Shown: positions 34,831 to 45,964 of the stretch, piece by piece
Numbering within the stretch: position 1 is the first letter of the stretch
Layout: the number at the start of each line of letters is the position of its first letter
NCBI GenBank assembly: GCA_947000775.1
Contig: CAMQGK010000567.1
Location: 9,169,001-9,233,000 of the forward strand
Reading direction: 5' to 3'
Length of the DNA stretch: 64,000 bases
Origin: Pterois miles
Taxonomy: Eukaryota > Chordata > Actinopteri > Perciformes > Scorpaenidae
Made by a program: the position numbers and the translations under genes
Notes under the pieces: generated by a model
Databases searched by the model: none
The model's input: only the letters and a program-made list of their open reading frames with translations
What the model was told of the DNA's origin: nothing

Positions 34831-36034
34831 AGTCTCTATGACGTCACTCATTTGTTTTTTGAAGCCGGAATTTGTCATTTTGGCTGTCGCCATCTTAGTT
34901 AAAGTGAATGTTCATGAACGGAAAACAAAGGGTTAAAGTTGTAAGACAATAACAACAACCAGGCCGGACAACAATGTGGTAGCAACCTGCAGTCACACCC
35001 TAAATCATCCCCTGCTTTATGGTCCATTAGACTCTAAATGGGACCATAATTTACTAAATGAACATCACGCTGTATTGAAGAAGACTTGAAACTAGTGATT
35101 GAGACCATAAACTCATGTTTGCAATGTTTACTGAGGTAATAAATCCATCAAGTGAGAAGTCGGCTCATTTTCTCATTGACTTCTATACAATCAGACTTTT
35201 TTGCAACCAGAGGATTCGCCCCCTGCTGGATATTAGAGAGAATGCAGGTTTAAGGCACTTCAGCATTGGCTTCACTTTTCAGACCCAGAGGTTGCCTCTT
35301 GGCTTTTGACTACTTGTCTAAAAGATCAATATAATAAGATTTATCTACATCAGAATAAGATGACTCCTCAGCCATCGGCCAGTCCTGAGCATTTCTCTGA
35401 GTCCTTGAGGCTAATAATGCTGAGTGAGTTCTTTGTGGGTCACATACTGACATGAAGAAACAGCAAAGCAGGAGTATGTATTTGAAGGACACCACACAGA
35501 TGTTTGCATCTATAGAGAAAGACACAATAAGCAGAAAGCAGATTTATTCTTTTACATAATCAGTATAATGTCATCTCACTGTCTGCAGCAATCAGTGCAC
35601 CACTCCCATTTTACCTCCTGAAGTCAATTATAGATCTGGGTTAATAGAATGGGTTCCCTGTGGGAGAGGTCGAGGGATGAGATCCTCTAATGAAACCTAC
35701 ATTTTATGCCCACAGCCTGCTGAAGGTATAGAACTCAGCGTGTGAATGTGTGTGTGTGTGCAGTGTTTGTGTGAGAGGCTGAAATCTTAAGATATACAAG
35801 GAAATCGCTGATTAATACCTAAATGTAGAAGACATGACAGTTAGCTTGTTTCTGTGATTAAGGATATTTTTAAGTCCTTGCTATTCCTAAAATATATTTT
35901 CCAGATAGAAAAGTAAGGTCAAGCCAGGTCAATTTTATTTATACAGCTCAAAATCACAAATCACAAAGTTCTGGATTAATTAAAAAATATATTATACCTA
36001 GCAAAGTGAACTCTTACACTTACAGTTAAGTCAA

Positions 36035-36265
36035 AGTGTCATTGACGTTACAGGGCTATCCGTCAACATCTGTGATGAGCGTTGTAGTCACTACCTCATT
36101 GCATTGTGGGATATTTATGCTGCTGTAGTGTCCAGCGTTGCATACTGTAATATTTCACCAGAAATGTTTTGCAATTCATATACTATTGGTTTTATACTAA
36201 GGTTTCGGACATATTAAAATATCTCACATACTGTTTCATTGAACTAAATAGCAGGTTAGTTTGGA
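36035..36265 (-). mobile_element. family E interspersed repeat, inverted copy
   Basis: CCTCATTGCATTGTGGGATA, GTAGTGTCCAGCGTTGCATAC, TTGCAATTCATATACTA and ATCTCACATACTGTTTCA are the reverse complement of the family E words at 18261-18520 and 58535-58775. Confidence 0.65.
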
Positions 36266-36999
36266 ATTTCTTGACACATTTTGGCATAATGGATGAGCTA
36301 CAGATGTCTATTTGTCACTATAGTCCTTTTTTCACCATGGGGAGATTCTATACTTCATCTTTCTGCACCCTAAAACAACTGAAAATGTGATTTTTTTTCC
36401 ATTGGACATAATTACAGAGTAAAACTTGCATATTCAGATATGAGGATATATTTAACAGTATGTGTGACCAGATGGTTAAAAACCACAAGGTAACCTTTGA
36501 GAGAGGAGGAGGGCTAGCAAAGCGATTAGCATATGGAGGAAGAGAAGCAGGAGAGGAACTACATTCAGCCCTCTTCTTCTCTCCCTTACTCTGTTGTTAT
36601 CATTCATTCATTCATTCGTTGCCACTCTTGTGATGCCATTAATCCTCTTTTTTCCAAGAGGGATTGCTTTGCATATCTTCCCCAATCAACAAGAAATCCT
36701 TTAAACAGTCTCTCACATAGAAACACTTAAACATTCCCAGAGGAAGAATTACAAGCCTGAGGGTATGAACACAATGGCACTGCATTTGTTTTATTGATCA
36801 GGACAGAAAAGGCAGCTACTGTATAGCAGCCTCTTTAATATTAGATTGGGCTTTGTTGTCTATTGTGCAGCTTGTCAATGAATCAGAGTGGGTGGAAAGA
36901 CTCTAAGATGTAATTTAAAAGAAGTGCCTGTCTGTTATAGTTACAATTTTGTATCTATTGTGTTGTCTGCTGAAATGCTTTTGGGCAAAGGTTAAATGT

Positions 37000-37133
37000 A
37001 GGGATGTCACGATTTTTGGTTATTCGAATAGTTAAGTTTTAAAAAATTCAATAGTTTAAGCAACTATTCGTCCCATCTTAAGACATGTACTGTGTGTCCC
37101 TTGAGTTACTTAGCTAGTAGTAATGTTTCTACC

Positions 37134-37178
<45 letters not shown>

Positions 37179-37301
37179 CAGCCGTTCAAGCAGCAGAGCA
37201 TACTATTCAAACCCTACAGAAACAAAATAAAATTCAGCAAAACCTTCATGTTTTTTTTTTTTTTTTTCAAATTATATTTTTGCTTGAATGGGACATCCCT
37301 A
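37000..37301. mobile_element. small hAT-like MITE with AGGGATGTC ends and internal (GT)20
   Basis: AGGGATGTCACGA at 37000 is mirrored by GGGACATCCCTA at 37290-37301. Inside are TTCGAATAG/CTATTCG words on the left and ATACTATTCAA on the right. A pure (GT)20 run sits at 37135-37174 and a T16 run near 37252. About 300 bp, no coding frame. Confidence 0.7.
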
Positions 37302-37474
37302 GTTTATGTACCATCACACAGTATGAAATGAACTAAACAGACACTGAAACACTCATCGTTAGTTTTAAAATATTAATGCTGCATTCACTTGAAATCAGGC
37401 AGACGCAAATCGAATATCATTTTAATGGACGAGAGCAGGACGGTAAATATAGGTGACAGCATTGCTGTCCAAAG

Positions 37475-37640
37475 TTAAAATATTTTAACAGGAGACACCA
37501 GATGTAGATAGGACCATTCACGTTTTTGCGTCGGCCACCATAGTTTTCCTATGCACACAGGATGGGAGAAGTTTCAGTTCTCAGCAACCTCACAGCTAGA
37601 TGCTGCCAGATCCTGCACACTGCACCTTTAAGAGGATGTG
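37475..37640 (-). repeat. family H repeat, inverted copy
   Basis: The reverse complement starts CTTAAAGGTGCAGTGTGCAGG, followed by GGCAGCATCTAGCTGTGAGG. This is the terminal part of a widespread teleost repeat related to 42248-42300. Confidence 0.5.
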
Positions 37641-37824
37641 AGTCTCAGACCGGTGTGACTCCCATGACGATGCTGTTGGCGACAAAAAGTTAGTCTTTTA
37701 ATAAAGTTGATTACCAGGACCTTAGCTGTCCTGCTATCATTATGTTTTTCCCAGGTGGCCAGAAGTTGTTTTCTGTCTGCTGTCTACCGTCTGGTTCCAT
37801 GTGACTGAATGCAGCATAAGTCAG

Positions 37825-38040
37825 TGTTCTAGATTAATCTACTGATTATTTTCTCGAGGTCACGATTAATCGTTTGGTCTATTAAATGTCATAAAATGAG
37901 GAAAAAAGCTGACACAACAGCCTTCGACGATGTCTTCAAGTAGCTTGTTTTTTCTGGTTAACAGCTCAAAACCCAAAGATGTTCAGTTTATTATTACAAG
38001 ACAAAAAAACAACAAATTATCATAATTGAGAAGTTGTAAA
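37825..38040 (-). repeat. family G fragment
   Basis: TTTTCTCGAGGTCACGATTAA, CGTTTGGTCTATTAAATGTC, GATGTCTTCAAGTAGCTTG and CAAAACCCAAAGATGTTCAG are the family G words read from the opposite end. Confidence 0.6.
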
Positions 38041-38934
38041 TAGGGAACGATTGTCAGTTGTACTGGAAAAAATAGCTTTAAATAACACAAACAGCATTTT
38101 ATTTGAGACATTGCGGTTTATAATAAGATTACTGTGTACAGTAGATGATGGTTGCCCCTGTAGAAATGTCAGAAAGTCAGTAAGCACAAACTCGAGAAGA
38201 GTGAGTGGACTGAAGACAAAATCAATACAGAAAGAAAATTGAAATGCATTTTTGTGTGAGTCACTGTGAGCCAGGACTCTGTTGCTGTCTACTGTGAACC
38301 TGCCTGTCACATAGCATCATGAATGACATGACAGGGTGTGTGCGTCTTTGTGTGTGGGGACTTGACTGATGTTGGCAGGGAAAATAATAGACAGCAGTGT
38401 GTTTAAGCCAAAACAAAAGAAAAGCAGAGCGTGAGAGAAAATAGTCAAAACACTGTGTATGTGTGTGTGAGCACTGACTAATGGCTGCTATGGCATCGTG
38501 TGCTGCTGTTTTGAGCGGGCTTTCACTTTGGACACCCAGTAACACAACATATGCCATGCAACACACTCATTTGTCCAAGCGCACCACGCTGTACCATCTG
38601 CTTTTAGTTAGTGGGGTCTCAGTGAGTAAGATTAAGTGAAACAAAGAACTGAAACTGTGGAAAAAGTTGGCTACATGCAGGCAGGAAGAAGAAAATGTCA
38701 AGCGTGAACAAACCGTTGTGTGAAATAATAAAAAACTAGTTCGTACAGTTATTTTTCTAAAGTTATTTTGTGTCAAAGAATTAATTCATATTCAATGCTT
38801 TGCCCTCAAGGCTGTTTTTGTTATTGATAGTGTTCCACTAGCCGCTGACTAGTTTTAGTAGCCATGCTAGCATCGTGGCTCTATGGATGGCAATGTCCAC
38901 CACTTTGGTTCCAGACTCACTCATCTTCCTCATC

Positions 38935-39542
38935 TTCTTCATCCAGGGGCAGCAGCTCCAGCAGGGGACCCCAAACTTCCCTTTATTGGGCCACATTAAC
39001 CAGCTCTGACTGGGGGATCCCAAGGTGTTCCTAGGCCAGTGTGGAGAATCTCTGTCCAACTAGTCCTAGGTCTTCCCCTGTGACCTCCTCCCAGCTGGTC
39101 ATGCCTGGAACACCTCCCTAGGGAGGTACCCAAGTGGCATCCTTACCAGATGTCCCAACCGCTTCAGTTCAGCTCTACTCCGAGTCCCTCACGGATAGCT
39201 GAGCTTCTCATCCTTTCTCTAAGGGAAACACCAGCAACCCTCCTGAGAAAACCCATTTCGGTCGCTTGTACGTGCGATCTAGTTCTTTCAGTCATGACCC
39301 AGCCCTCATGACCACAGGTGATCGTAGGATCGAAGACTGACCGGTAGATTGGCAACTTTGCTCGCCAGCACAGTTCTGTTTTTGTTACAGCAGTGTGGTA
39401 AAGCAAATGCAGTACCGCACCCACTGCTCTGATTCTTCGACCAGTCTCATACTCCATTGTCACCTCAATCACGAACAAGAACCAGAGATACTTGAACTCC
39501 TTCATGTGGGGTAAAGACTCATTCCCTACCCACAGGAGGCTG
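38935..39542 (-). pseudogene. LINE reverse transcriptase C-terminal fragment, frame-broken
   Basis: On the minus strand from 39542 the sequence reads a LINE ORF2 tail: VGNESLPHMKEFKYL, then GRRIRAVGAVLHLLY, then KLPIYRSVFDPTITCGHEGW and VAGVSLRERMRSSAI. It then goes out of frame near 39165 and continues with the region homologous to 10725-10967 (GHL, then a GRPRTSW motif). It is the same family as the fragment at 10692-10986, with about 300 bp more of the 5' side. Frame shifts show it is dead. Confidence 0.8.
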
Positions 39543-39547
39543 AATGT

Positions 39548-39860
39548 ATCAAAAACATCAGATGGAATTCTATGAAATTTTGTGGAGACATTTATGGTCC
39601 CCAAAGGATACATCCGGGTGACTTTGGTGATCCCCTGCTTTTATCTCTAGTGCCACCATTAGGTGTTTGGTATTGGTGTCATGTCTCAACAATTATTGGA
39701 TGGGTTGCCATAACATTTGGTACAGAAATTCATGTCACCTCCAGGATGAAAAAGAGCCTGTGATGTTGATGCCAGCGCCATCATCAGGTCAGAAGTTTCT
39801 TTTTTATGACTTTCCCATCAGCCTCGGCTACTTTGTGATTAGTGCTAATTAGCATTCAGG
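39548..39860 (-). repeat. family D repeat (LINE 3'-UTR-like), inverted copy
   Basis: ATGAAATTTTGTGGAGACAT, TTATGGTCCCCAAAGGATA, TTGCCATAACATTTGGTAC and GATGCCAGCGCCATCATCAG are the reverse complement of family D words. It abuts the LINE fragment directly but is probably an independent insertion. Confidence 0.55.
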
Positions 39861-41869
39861 TCAAAGCATCACTCTGTGAACACGGTAGCTTGGCTGTAGA
39901 TGCATGGATGTAGAGTCTTGTTTCTAAAGATGCTGATGCATTGCTTTAGGTTTTAGTGTTGGCTGGGTTTTACCTTAACTAATCCACACCACTTCCTCAG
40001 TAACCCTAACCCTTAATTTCTCTTAACAACAGTAAAAATGGTGGTGGTGAGTAGTAGATTAAGGCAGCTAGACTCACAATGTCACAAAATCACGCAAGAA
40101 TCACAGGATCCCATATCACACGAAAATGAAAATAATAATAAGTTTGTGTCCGGAAAGGTAGATCACGGACCAGTCAGTATGCTGTAAGGAGCTGCTGTCA
40201 CCCACGAGCATGGCTTAGGTATGTGAGATGACATGGAGAAGCAACTATACTAAACAACATTTGCGGCTCCTGAAGAGGTTAGCGTAGGTGCAGCAATAAC
40301 AGTTCAATCAGAACAGGGGAGTATTTCTTCAAAGAACGGCACTGGAGGCTTTTCTGGGTGGAAAAGAGGTTTTCGTCCTTCGTCCTGACTGGCTTCAGCG
40401 ATAGTTTGATTGACAGATGGTTCATCCACCATCATCACCTGCCAAGTACTGTTTTTTTTAAAGTGCCTGCCCTTTTCCGGTTTCCAATCACCTCCTCCAC
40501 CATCTGGTGGCTCAGGTTAGGTCAAGGAGTCCCCAGTTGAAGGGTCAGAAATACACTGAAAGAAATCTCCTTCTTATGAACTTAATTTTGCTTGTACCTT
40601 GAGTTGTTAAAGTTGTCATATTTAAAAACAAGTGAAAGAATCTGCAGTGAAATGAGAGTATTTCCACTTGATTCCTGTGTAAATCCACTTGTTTAAATTA
40701 TTTTCGTAAACCAAATTTCATCTTTCTTCATTCTACAGCAGCAATTTGGCTTCTTGTTTCATGAGACAGAAAATTGCTGCGACCTACAAATGTGTTCACT
40801 TGTTTTTACAAGTTGAGAGTTTTAGGAATTAATTATAGACAAATGATTTTGGGAAGATGGAGACTTTTTAACAATGATGATGAAGGGATAATTAGTTTCT
40901 GGACATTTTTACCAGGGGGTCACTGGTAGACATGTCAAACCTAAAATATAGGGAACCCACAGAGACATTTGTCCACCTCTTAACATGGGCCTGATTCAAG
41001 GCTTTCAGACACTTGTATAGTGCAGTAAAGTAGACTGACAGATGGATTGGCATCAAACTGTTTACTCATTCACATGCTCTGATTTATAATCGGGCTGGAA
41101 AAGTGATGTCTTCTTGGCTTTAGTCACTATTTTCTTTCTTCTTTTTGTTTTCTCATAAATCCTTGAATTTTCAGCGTGGATGTACAGTATTTAATGATTG
41201 GTGTTTGTAAAGAAGCTGGCAGCCTCTCTCATCAGCCCTCGTATCGCTGCCCGTCTACTGTTGCTCATCACTGGAGCTTCAGTAGCACAATGTTCCCTTG
41301 TTCTTCAGAAGGACAAAAACGAGCAGGAGGTGGTCCTGTCCTTGAGAACCAAACACACACTAATGCAAACACATACACAGTTATGCTGAGAAGCCCTCAC
41401 ACCAACGCACAGGCGATAAGAGGCAGCCGCATCATTCAGACTTAACAAGCACACACTTCTGAAGACACCTTGGGGATGTTGGGTATAATTCAGGCAGTGG
41501 CAGCCTAAATTAAACATCATTTTCCAGGACAGGTGTGCAAGATAGGAAGAAATCAATCAGCACATTTATTCTGGCTCATGAGGTGAAAGACGTGAACACG
41601 CACACGTCAAAGAAATCTGTCTACACACACCAAAGACTTGAAAAAATGATTGCTTTGGCAGGAAGCACTTCTGCTTCTGGTGTCGTCAAAGTAGCGTCAT
41701 TTGGAAATTCATATTAAACACTGTAGCTCCATGTTTGGTAACTTAAATGGATCCCCTTGGCAGAACTATTCAAACTCCTACATTCAAGCATCCCCTTCAA
41801 CGCACAACCTGGATCCCTCTCAAGTGGAGGACTGGATGTTGTCACCATACGTGGGTTCATGTTGCTGCT

Positions 41870-41874
<5 letters not shown>

Positions 41875-41938
<64 letters not shown>
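41875..41938 (+). repeat. (GT)32 microsatellite
   Basis: Pure GT run of 64 bp preceded by a T run. Confidence 0.97.
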
Positions 41939-41941
<3 letters not shown>

Positions 41942-42247
41942 TGAATAAGCAGTCCCACAGTGGCTATCAGTTATATATCCTGAGTTAATGTGTGTTTCAA
42001 CCACTGAAGGTGCCCACTGGGCCATGGTTGCAGGTGTCTCTCTCACACACACACCAGACAGAAATAGCCTGTTTTTGCTCTAGTTACGCCTTAGATCTGA
42101 ATGGCCATAAAAGAGGAATTGCTACCTGAATTTCCTTTTTTTCAATGTAAACCACATAATTAGCATCAAAATAATAAAAAAAAAAATCACTATACAGTGT
42201 ACACAGAAAAAAAGAGGCCTGCACTTGTGACTGTGAAGACTGTGAAC

Positions 42248-42300
42248 TTAAAGGTCCAGTGTGTAGGATTTCAGGGGATCTATTAGCAAAAATGGAATAT
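42248..42300 (+). repeat. family H repeat end
   Basis: AAAGGTCCAGTGTGTAGGAT followed by TTCAGGGGATCTATTAGC is the 5' end of a widespread teleost repeat. The downstream body is not clearly continued. Confidence 0.5.
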
Positions 42301-43510
42301 ATTGTAGTATTCATAACCATGTTTTAATTAGTGTACTATTGTGTATTAGATGTATTAGGGTATTAGGTGTAGTAATCACCTGATACCTAGCGGTACGGGA
42401 CTGTCACCGTACGATAACCATCTCAGAATGTCTCACAGTTTCTCGGTATACGGTCTTATGATATATTTTTTATTAGTATTTGTAGTATTATCAGTTAGGC
42501 CCACAAGGACACTTTAAGGAATGAGAACAGAATTATAAACCTGATTAAAAAAAGCATATAACAATGTAATTTTACATGTTAGCAGCACTATAGCATGTAA
42601 TATAAGTGCACAGCACTGTAAATGTAACTATTAAATGAAAAATAAATCAGCTATGAGCTTTTAAGATGGTGTCCTGATATTAAGATATACTACACACGAC
42701 AGAGCAGCCAGTTTTTAATGTCACCTGAAGGTCACCGTATTTCTCTGACACGCTTGTAAAACTGGTAACGTGAGCCGCCATCTTAATTTTGTTGCTTCTA
42801 AAGTAGGCTAAAGATCCTGAAAGGTCTTGAAAGATACCACATCATATTCAGACTGCAACCACACTGCTGGCTGCCACTAAATCCACACTGTCCACTACGC
42901 CACACCTCATTGTGTGAGTGTTTGTGTGTCTGTGCATGTGGTAGATTGATGTGAACTCTGTACTGTGTATCTGTTAATGTCCCATTGAATTTAAACACCA
43001 AACTTCATGGAAGGCTGACTCCATACAGAGCTCTATTGTACACATACACACACATGCAGGTCATACTGACTTTATAGTCTTTCTAAAACTGTGAAGAAAC
43101 TTATCTTGGTCAGATTATAATGTAGAGGTTTATGTAAAGACACAAGAATTATAAATGCTACAGTGTTGTAAGTTGTAAAAATGAAAGATGTAGAGGTATG
43201 TACAGTATTTTGGTAAAAGATTTGCAAGGATAAAACCCATTGGAGCACGGAAACTGATGTCTGGCAGACATTCATTCACAATTTTTTTAGATGCACAGAT
43301 GACAAACAGACAATACGCGTACATCACATCAACAAATTTATAACGAAAATACTTGACGAACTTGTCCCTGCTTTATTCTGAATGATGCTCCCTTCTGTCT
43401 ACTGCGCTGAGGAGTAGAAGACAGGAAAAGTGACTGAACATAGATGTTGATTCATATTCTTAATAACTTACTTACTAATTGACTTAATTGCGTTCTTTCC
43501 TGCCTCCCAG

Positions 43511-43622
43511 GACCCAAGGGCAAAGCACAAGTTTAAGATCCACACCTACTCCAGCCCGACCTTCTGCGACCATTGTGGCTCTCTGCTCTACGGCCTCATA
43601 CACCAGGGCATGAGATGTGACC
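43511..43622 (+). CDS. prkcb: prkcb exon, first two thirds of the C1B zinc finger (112 bp)
   Basis: It encodes DPRAKHKFKIHTYSS, then PTFCDHCGSLLYGLIHQGMR and CD, and ends one base into the next codon. The C1 pattern H-X12-C-X2-C-X13-C is intact. A tyrosine is present in SLLYGL, as in conventional PKC C1B domains, where novel PKCs have tryptophan. That residue is known to lower diacylglycerol affinity. The acceptor is CCCAG at 43506-43510 and the donor is GTATGT from 43623. The length of 112 bp and its phase equal those of the vertebrate PKC alpha and beta exon. TYSSPT matches PKC beta and gamma; alpha has glycine at the first serine. Confidence 0.96.
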
Positions 43623-44687
43623 GTATGTACTCTACCCAACACACACATGCACTCAAACTCTGACACTCAAGTATATTATTGTGGGAATGCTGATTCAGCA
43701 CTGTGTCCTAACTGGATGCGAGCGTCTGTCCACACTGAACGTGTTAATTATGTACTTCTGTTTTACGTCATGTGAACAAACCATGTACATATCACCTGTG
43801 TGCTCCATATCAGACTGGAGACTGGACGTAACCACTTTTAATAATATGTTTTAGATTATTCTGATTGATTGCTTCATAAGCACAGTTTAAGTTATTAAAA
43901 ACTAATTGTGGATGTTTCACTCACTAGTTGGTGTCCCTGCTCAACATGTAACATTAGTCCATTGCGTATTCCACAATACTGAACAAAATCTTCTTACTCT
44001 CTTGGTATTTGCTTGAGTTTTAATGCGCCTGATTTGTAGGACTACCTTCTCTGTTTTTTGTTTTTTATTGAGCTAGATTAAAAACACACAAATGTTTAAT
44101 GGGAGCGGATCAAAACGAGGCTTCCTACTGAAATACTGTATTGTACTGTACTACCATTAGTGAGGTGGCTGTTACATTTCTTGCCACTAGGTAGCTTGTA
44201 ATAATTTTTCTCTGGTGGACGCTACGCATGTAACATCAAGTGTCAATGCTTGTGCTCTAAATGACAGTAATCAGGTTAATATCCTCATCTACATCCAGGA
44301 CAACTGATCCAGTTTTCTCCCGCTGTCGGCGGCCCTGACGGCTCATTTTATCTTAACTAATCAGTGGTTTCTCGTCCATGTTGCGGCGCTCTCAACCAGA
44401 GCGACAGGAAAAACAGGAGTAAGACTTCCAACAAAAGTCTTGTCACTCGTGGCCAGTTAGCACAATCCAACAGAAAACAATGTAATCAAGCTGATTTTGC
44501 TCATGATGGATCCAGTTTCTTCAATTTCTATTTCTTCTACACATTTTTGGACTCTAACTTCTTCTGGCTGCTTTCAGTGACAGAAACCATTCAGCTATCA
44601 AAACATTCAGCTCTTAAAGGACATTAGTGCTTACTTTCGACTTTTTTCTATTTTTTTTTTTACCATTTATACCTTTTAAGATATCAA

Positions 44688-44718
<31 letters not shown>

Positions 44719-45306
44719 CAATGTACCTCAGTGGAGAAAATCGTCAAATCCTCTTAAATATACTCCACTTTTAAATGCTACAGCTCCTGCATACTTAATC
44801 TTTAAACTTTAAACAGGTTACAAGATTGTGAACTACTGAACTTACATTCAGATATTTTTAATATCTTTGAGTTTTTTTGAATGATCACAGTTTAAGTTTT
44901 ATGCTTTTTTAAGACTTTTCTTGGTTTAATGGGTGTGTATTGGACACACAGCTAACGTAGCACAAACACACAGTTTGTCAGACACTCTTTAAAGTTAACG
45001 TCAGAGTGTCATTACACCGGGCAGCGAGCTACCTCCTCTAAACTAAACTAAATGTGCGATGCTGACATTTACTGGGAAAGTGGCTGCATGTCTGCAACAC
45101 TACATGCAGCTCTGTGGCTGCTAACACTCCTGCTCAACAGCTGCAACAGCTGCTGCCGGTTAACGGTTAATTATCTGTTAACGAGGGTCGGTTATCGGTT
45201 AAGAAAACGTTACTGTCCCGTAGCTATTAATACTGGTCTAAGAACTTGTAGTTTTACTTTCTGTTGACATCTTAAAGGTATATTTCACCAAAATACTATT
45301 CTTGCT

Positions 45307-45307
<1 letters not shown>

Positions 45308-45375
<68 letters not shown>
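45308..45375 (+). repeat. (CT)34 microsatellite
   Basis: Pure CT run of 68 bp, pyrimidine-only on the transcribed sense strand, about 460 bp upstream of the next exon. Confidence 0.97.
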
Positions 45376-45377
<2 letters not shown>

Positions 45378-45419
45378 TTAGCAATGATTCATTAATTCTT
45401 CCCGCCTATTCAGGAAATT

Positions 45420-45670
45420 CATTTCACTGACAGTATTACAGTTTAGCTTCCAGCTTTTTGAGCAATGTATTTCAGCTCTTAGCTTCTTTAGGTATGCAGT
45501 TCATCCTCCAACTCTGACAGTTGTACATTTCAACTCGTTTTTCAGCACTGCAGTGCATTTGGTCTTAAAGTAAGTCATTTCACATTCTGTATTTTCAGCA
45601 ATGCTTTGCAATTCATTTCAGCTGTCAGCATTCCCACACATTTTCAGCAGGAAATGCATTTTCTAGTTAT
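45420..45670 (+). repeat. degenerate repeat of TTCAGC/CATTTCA words
   Basis: ATTTCA, TTCAGCA and GCA.TTCA words recur roughly every 20-40 bp (for example near 45420, 45470, 45540, 45600, 45620 and 45640). It looks like a decayed tandem array. The unit is not sharply defined. Confidence 0.4.
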
Positions 45671-45788
45671 ACATTCTATTCAAATACAGCTATGTTGAAA
45701 CTGATATAATATTTTGTACGCACATCCATGTAAAGAAATAATCTTGTGTTCAGAGAATACATGCTTAAATAACATTACAAATACATCT

Positions 45789-45790
<2 letters not shown>

Positions 45791-45828
<38 letters not shown>
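45791..45828 (+). repeat. (GT)19 run immediately upstream of a 3' splice site
   Basis: A pure GT run of 38 bp ends seven bases before the exon at 45836; the sequence between is TTTCCAG with its preceding T. It occupies the position of the polypyrimidine tract, leaving only a T/C stretch of about five bases. In RNA this is a UG repeat, the known binding motif of TDP-43 and CELF-type proteins. Confidence 0.95.
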
Positions 45829-45832
<4 letters not shown>

Positions 45833-45835
45833 CAG

Positions 45836-45964
45836 ACTGTATGATGAACATCCATAAGCGCTGTGTGGCCAACGTGCCGAGCCTGTGTGGGACAGACCAC
45901 ACTGAGAGGAGAGGTCGCCTCCAGATCACCGCTGAGGTCAAGACGAACGTGCTCACCGTTACCA
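45836..45964 (+). CDS. prkcb: prkcb exon, end of C1B and start of C2 (129 bp)
   Basis: With the base carried over, it reads H-CMMNIHKRCVANVPSLCGTD, then HTERRGRLQITAEV and KTNVLTVT. This completes the C1B finger (C-X2-C-X4-H-X2-C-X7-C all present) and starts the first C2 strand. The acceptor TCCAG sits at 45831-45835 behind a GT repeat, and the donor GTGAGT starts at 45965. It begins with two bases of a codon and ends with one. GTDHTERRGR is the PKC beta wording (alpha has GMDHTEKRGR, gamma GVDHTERRGR). The residue after the first split codon is histidine where mammalian PKC beta has threonine. Confidence 0.95.

Larger units (their letters stand above)
30129..43510 (+). other. prkcb: prkcb intron, 13.4 kb
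   Basis: Bounded by GTGAGT and a CCCAG acceptor at 43506-43510. It contains the repeats listed between these positions. About 30860-31230 may be a further hAT-like remnant ending GTATCGGTTCTCATGACATCCCT. 35905-35960 has a TTTTATTTATACAGCTCAAAATC word common at fish retroelement ends. 42360-42790 has several CGGTA/TACGGT words that may be a decayed element. I see no exon or RNA gene in the remaining stretches (31230-32040, 33730-34600, 34830-36030, 40000-41870, 42800-43510). Confidence 0.85.
43623..45835 (+). other. prkcb: prkcb intron, 2.2 kb
   Basis: Contains a (TTTA)n run near 44695-44717, a region at 44940-45240 with TTAACGGTTAATTATCTGTTAACG words that may be a hAT-like remnant, a (CT)34 run, a degenerate repeat at 45420-45670, and a (GT)19 run placed directly before the acceptor. 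No exon is seen. Donor GTATGT, acceptor TCCAG. Confidence 0.85.

Noticed and set aside
39164..39613. Independent host gene encoded by the 149-codon minus-strand frame
   Set aside because: The peptide is a LINE reverse transcriptase C-terminus, its first 20 or so residues come from an adjacent unrelated repeat, and its continuation is frame-shifted.
41714..42052. Minus-strand 112-codon open frame
   Set aside because: The core is a His-Thr translation of the GT/CA microsatellite.
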